DNA of 58,280 bases from Schizochytrium sp. CCTCC M209059 (lineage: Eukaryota > Sar > Bigyra > Thraustochytrida > Thraustochytriidae). The notes under the pieces are model-generated. The model did no database searches, was not told where the DNA came from, and was given only the letters and a program-made list of their open reading frames with translations. Below are positions 56,449-58,280 of this stretch, one piece after another (the first letter of the stretch is position 1; every line of letters begins with the position of its first letter). The position numbers were made by a program, and so were the translations under genes. The stretch is taken from contig KN805382.1 of assembly GCA_000818945.1 (NCBI GenBank), forward strand, positions 1 through 58,280, written 5' to 3'.

Positions 56449-56526
56449 GGCGAACGCTACTTCAGCCGATCGTTTCTCCGCAGACTCCAGTGAGGCCACT
56501 AGCATCAATCATAATCCGTTCTGACC
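56449..56526 (+). pseudogene. Remnant of a DOMON-b561 gene 3' end
   Basis: The segment 'GCGAACGCTACTTCAGCCGA', then 'TTTCTCCGCAGACTCCAG' and 'CTAGCAT', parallels the last 25 codons of paralogue 2 at about 56070-56145, with similar spacing to the stop. The reading frame is not maintained. It looks like debris of a third tandem copy or of a local 3' duplication. Confidence 0.5.
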
Positions 56527-56779
56527 AGAGACTATGACAGATGTTTATTCAATTACCCACTCCTCGACCTATTTGCTTGTGTTTCGCATCACGAAAACCC
56601 TTAACTCCCATTCAGCCTTTAACGAGAACCACCTCTCTGTCTCTCTCTCAGTGGACTTACCGTGAATGGTAACAGCAGGCATCATCCAGAACGCATAGGT
56701 CATGTAGGAATTATACGTGCTTCTTGTCGTCAAAGCTTTTATCAAAGAACAGCTCTTGTCGCGAGGGGGTGCGCTTTTT

Positions 56780-56938
56780 ATCACCCCTCAAGGAGAGCCA
56801 CCCTGAGCTGCTCGACCTGAGCGCGCTCGCAGTCTTTTATGTTCGGACGCCAGGTCGCTCGTACAGCATGCCATCAGAATCACCCACGTGTTGCTTCTTA
56901 TTCTCTTTTGCATCACGGCACCATTCATCAGTGAAAAG

Positions 56939-56983
<45 letters not shown>

Positions 56984-57155
56984 GTGAACGTCACTGTCAT
57001 TTGCAAGCTTCCCAAACGCCGTATCTTTTGCCGCAAAGGAAGCACTTCCCACCAAAAGGCCACCCAGAGGCCGCCGACCTTAGCGTGCTCATAAGCTACC
57101 ATCTTATTCATACACCAAGTCACTCGCACGGCATGCGATGATAATCACCCGCTCG
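56780..57155 (+). repeat. Diverged tandem duplication, period about 268 bases
   Basis: Blocks at about 56795-56890 and 57058-57155 share 'GCCACCC', then GACCT-AGCG-GCTC, a middle part of about 30 less similar bases, and 'AGTCACTCG-CA-GGCATGC' with 'AATCACCC'. Similarity by eye is about 70 percent. The CT tract lies between the copies. Confidence 0.6.
56942..56979 (+). repeat. (CT)n dinucleotide repeat
   Basis: About 19 CT units lie between the two arms of the diverged tandem duplication. Confidence 0.95.
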
Positions 57156-58280
57156 CGAACCCATCTCTTGGGTGATCGAGCTCTGCTCTGCACTGCGACG
57201 GGGAGTCCAAATAGCACCGTCACCTCTGCGAAATCGGCCTCGACCAATCCGAGACTTGCCGAAGAGTTCCGCCGCAGCTGCAGATTGGCGCTAGCAGCTG
57301 CAGGCCGCCTTTTTGTGCAAAAGTCGTTCGTACTCGTCGGACGAGTATAGCTGCACGGACTGGTGTGAGAGCTGCCAAGAACCCAGTCAGTCTTCGAGGC
57401 TTTCCAACGGCCCACACCACTAACAAGCCAAGCCAAGCCAAGACAAGTCCAGCTCAGTCAAGCGCAAAATGACCCGCTCCAGCGAACTCCCTCGCGCCGC
57501 CACGGCCTCAACGCGACCGATCTCGGGAGAGCCATTATGCGTTCAGGTTGGGCCTCGCCCGCTCTGATCTATCCTGAAGCTCTGTGAATCTCCGCACCGC
57601 CTGGGCCGCCTGCTGCGAGCTGCACGAGCATTTCATCTTGAGCCAAATGCTGGAGCGCCCGAGCGGCGCGAGAATGCCGGTCCACCGAGCTTGCGCTGCC
57701 CTCGCCTCACTGCGTCTCGCGTTCGTGCGGCGTGGTCCCGGACCCTGGTGAATTCATATTTTCTTCAAGAGACCATGCGTGCAACTTGATGTAAAATGAA
57801 ACATCAACCGCCGTTCGAAATGCGGCCGCCCGCCGCCGGAGGGTGAAAAGGAGAAGGAGACGGAGAAGAAGAAAGAAAACGAAGAGCTGCGCGCGAGAAT
57901 GAACTTGCATTGGAAGGCGTCGGCGGTCGATCCGCGCGCGCGAGATCCTCTTCAAGCGAGCGGGCCCGGGCCCCCACAGCGCTCCACAGCCGGCATGTGT
58001 GCAGCGCAAAAGTTGCAACCGCGAAGCGTTCGAGGGAGCGAGTTCGTTCGAGGCGAGGCCGCGCTCCAGGCGGCGGGTACGGGAGCTCGGTGAGCTGACG
58101 GGCAGGATGCCTGCGTGAGACGACGTCTCGATCCGCACGCGAGAGGACAGCGACCGAGGGAGGGGGAAAGAGAGGGAAGCCGTTGACAAATGTCCCGAGG
58201 GCGTGGGAAGGCTCGCGGCCAATGCAAAGGCGAGACCAAAAGAGTCACTCATTATCACGTCGAGACAAGGGAGACTTCAC

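Larger units (their letters stand above)
56146..58280. other. Terminal 2.1 kb without a convincing gene
   Basis: It holds the paralogue 2 3' flank, a decayed copy of the b561 gene end (56449-56526), a diverged tandem duplication (about 56780-56890 and 57050-57155), a (CT)n tract (56942-56979) and a GC-rich right end (57460-58280) that may be the promoter of a gene beyond the window. Short ORFs at the right end lack family features. Confidence 0.5.

Overview
The window is nuclear DNA of a GC-rich, intron-poor unicellular eukaryote. The recognisable genes are eukaryotic housekeeping genes: centrin, VAP, eIF3 subunit L, the FCF1 PIN nuclease, cap-binding protein CBP20, MTFP1, PRA1 and a DENN protein. 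Five short introns can be placed from family alignments; they have GTRNGT donors, AG acceptors and CTRAC-like branch sites. Centrin and a probable CCDC180 homologue suggest a cell that makes flagella. The style (GC-rich, few introns, many tetranucleotide tracts, large single-exon genes) resembles a labyrinthulomycete or thraustochytrid stramenopile. That assignment is inference, because no marker gene settles it.

Layout. 1-11945 is the 3' part of a giant gene for a Gly/Ser/Thr protein. It has about ten near-identical 645-bp repeats, one 10-bp frameshifting insertion, and a C-terminal cap resembling tail-fibre domains. It is followed by MTFP1 (12874-13730, +), a large unrecognised helical protein (13953-19421, -), centrin (20326-20950, -) and VAP (22703-24299, +), whose only intron carries about 139 copies of TTGC. 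Next come a ROK sugar kinase (24802-25905, -), an assembly gap at 26418-26499, and a CCDC180-like coiled-coil protein (26674-32520, +). CBP20 (32874-33614, -), eIF3L (34184-35770, -) and an RGS-RGS-PDZ-DENN protein (36886-42678, -) follow. After these come PRA1 (43486-44622, +), a CASTOR-like ACT-domain protein (45583-47205, -) and FCF1 (48996-49738, +). Last are two tandem DOMON-cytochrome b561 paralogues (50405-52240 and 54319-56145, +) separated by a 2-kb repeat island. The final 2.1 kb has no convincing gene but contains a decayed copy of the b561 gene 3' end and a diverged tandem duplication.

The genes are independent transcription units in divergent, convergent or tandem arrangement and do not form one pathway. 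Several touch membrane traffic and signalling (VAP, PRA1, DENN/RGS, CASTOR-like); others serve RNA and translation (CBP20, eIF3L, FCF1). The most unusual objects are the giant repeat protein with its virus/phage-type cap, the TTGC expansion inside the VAP intron, the RGS-PDZ-DENN fusion, and a palindromic GGCCTA motif that recurs upstream of several start codons. Most long secondary ORFs on the opposite strand of the repeat gene and of the GC-rich genes are codon-composition artefacts.
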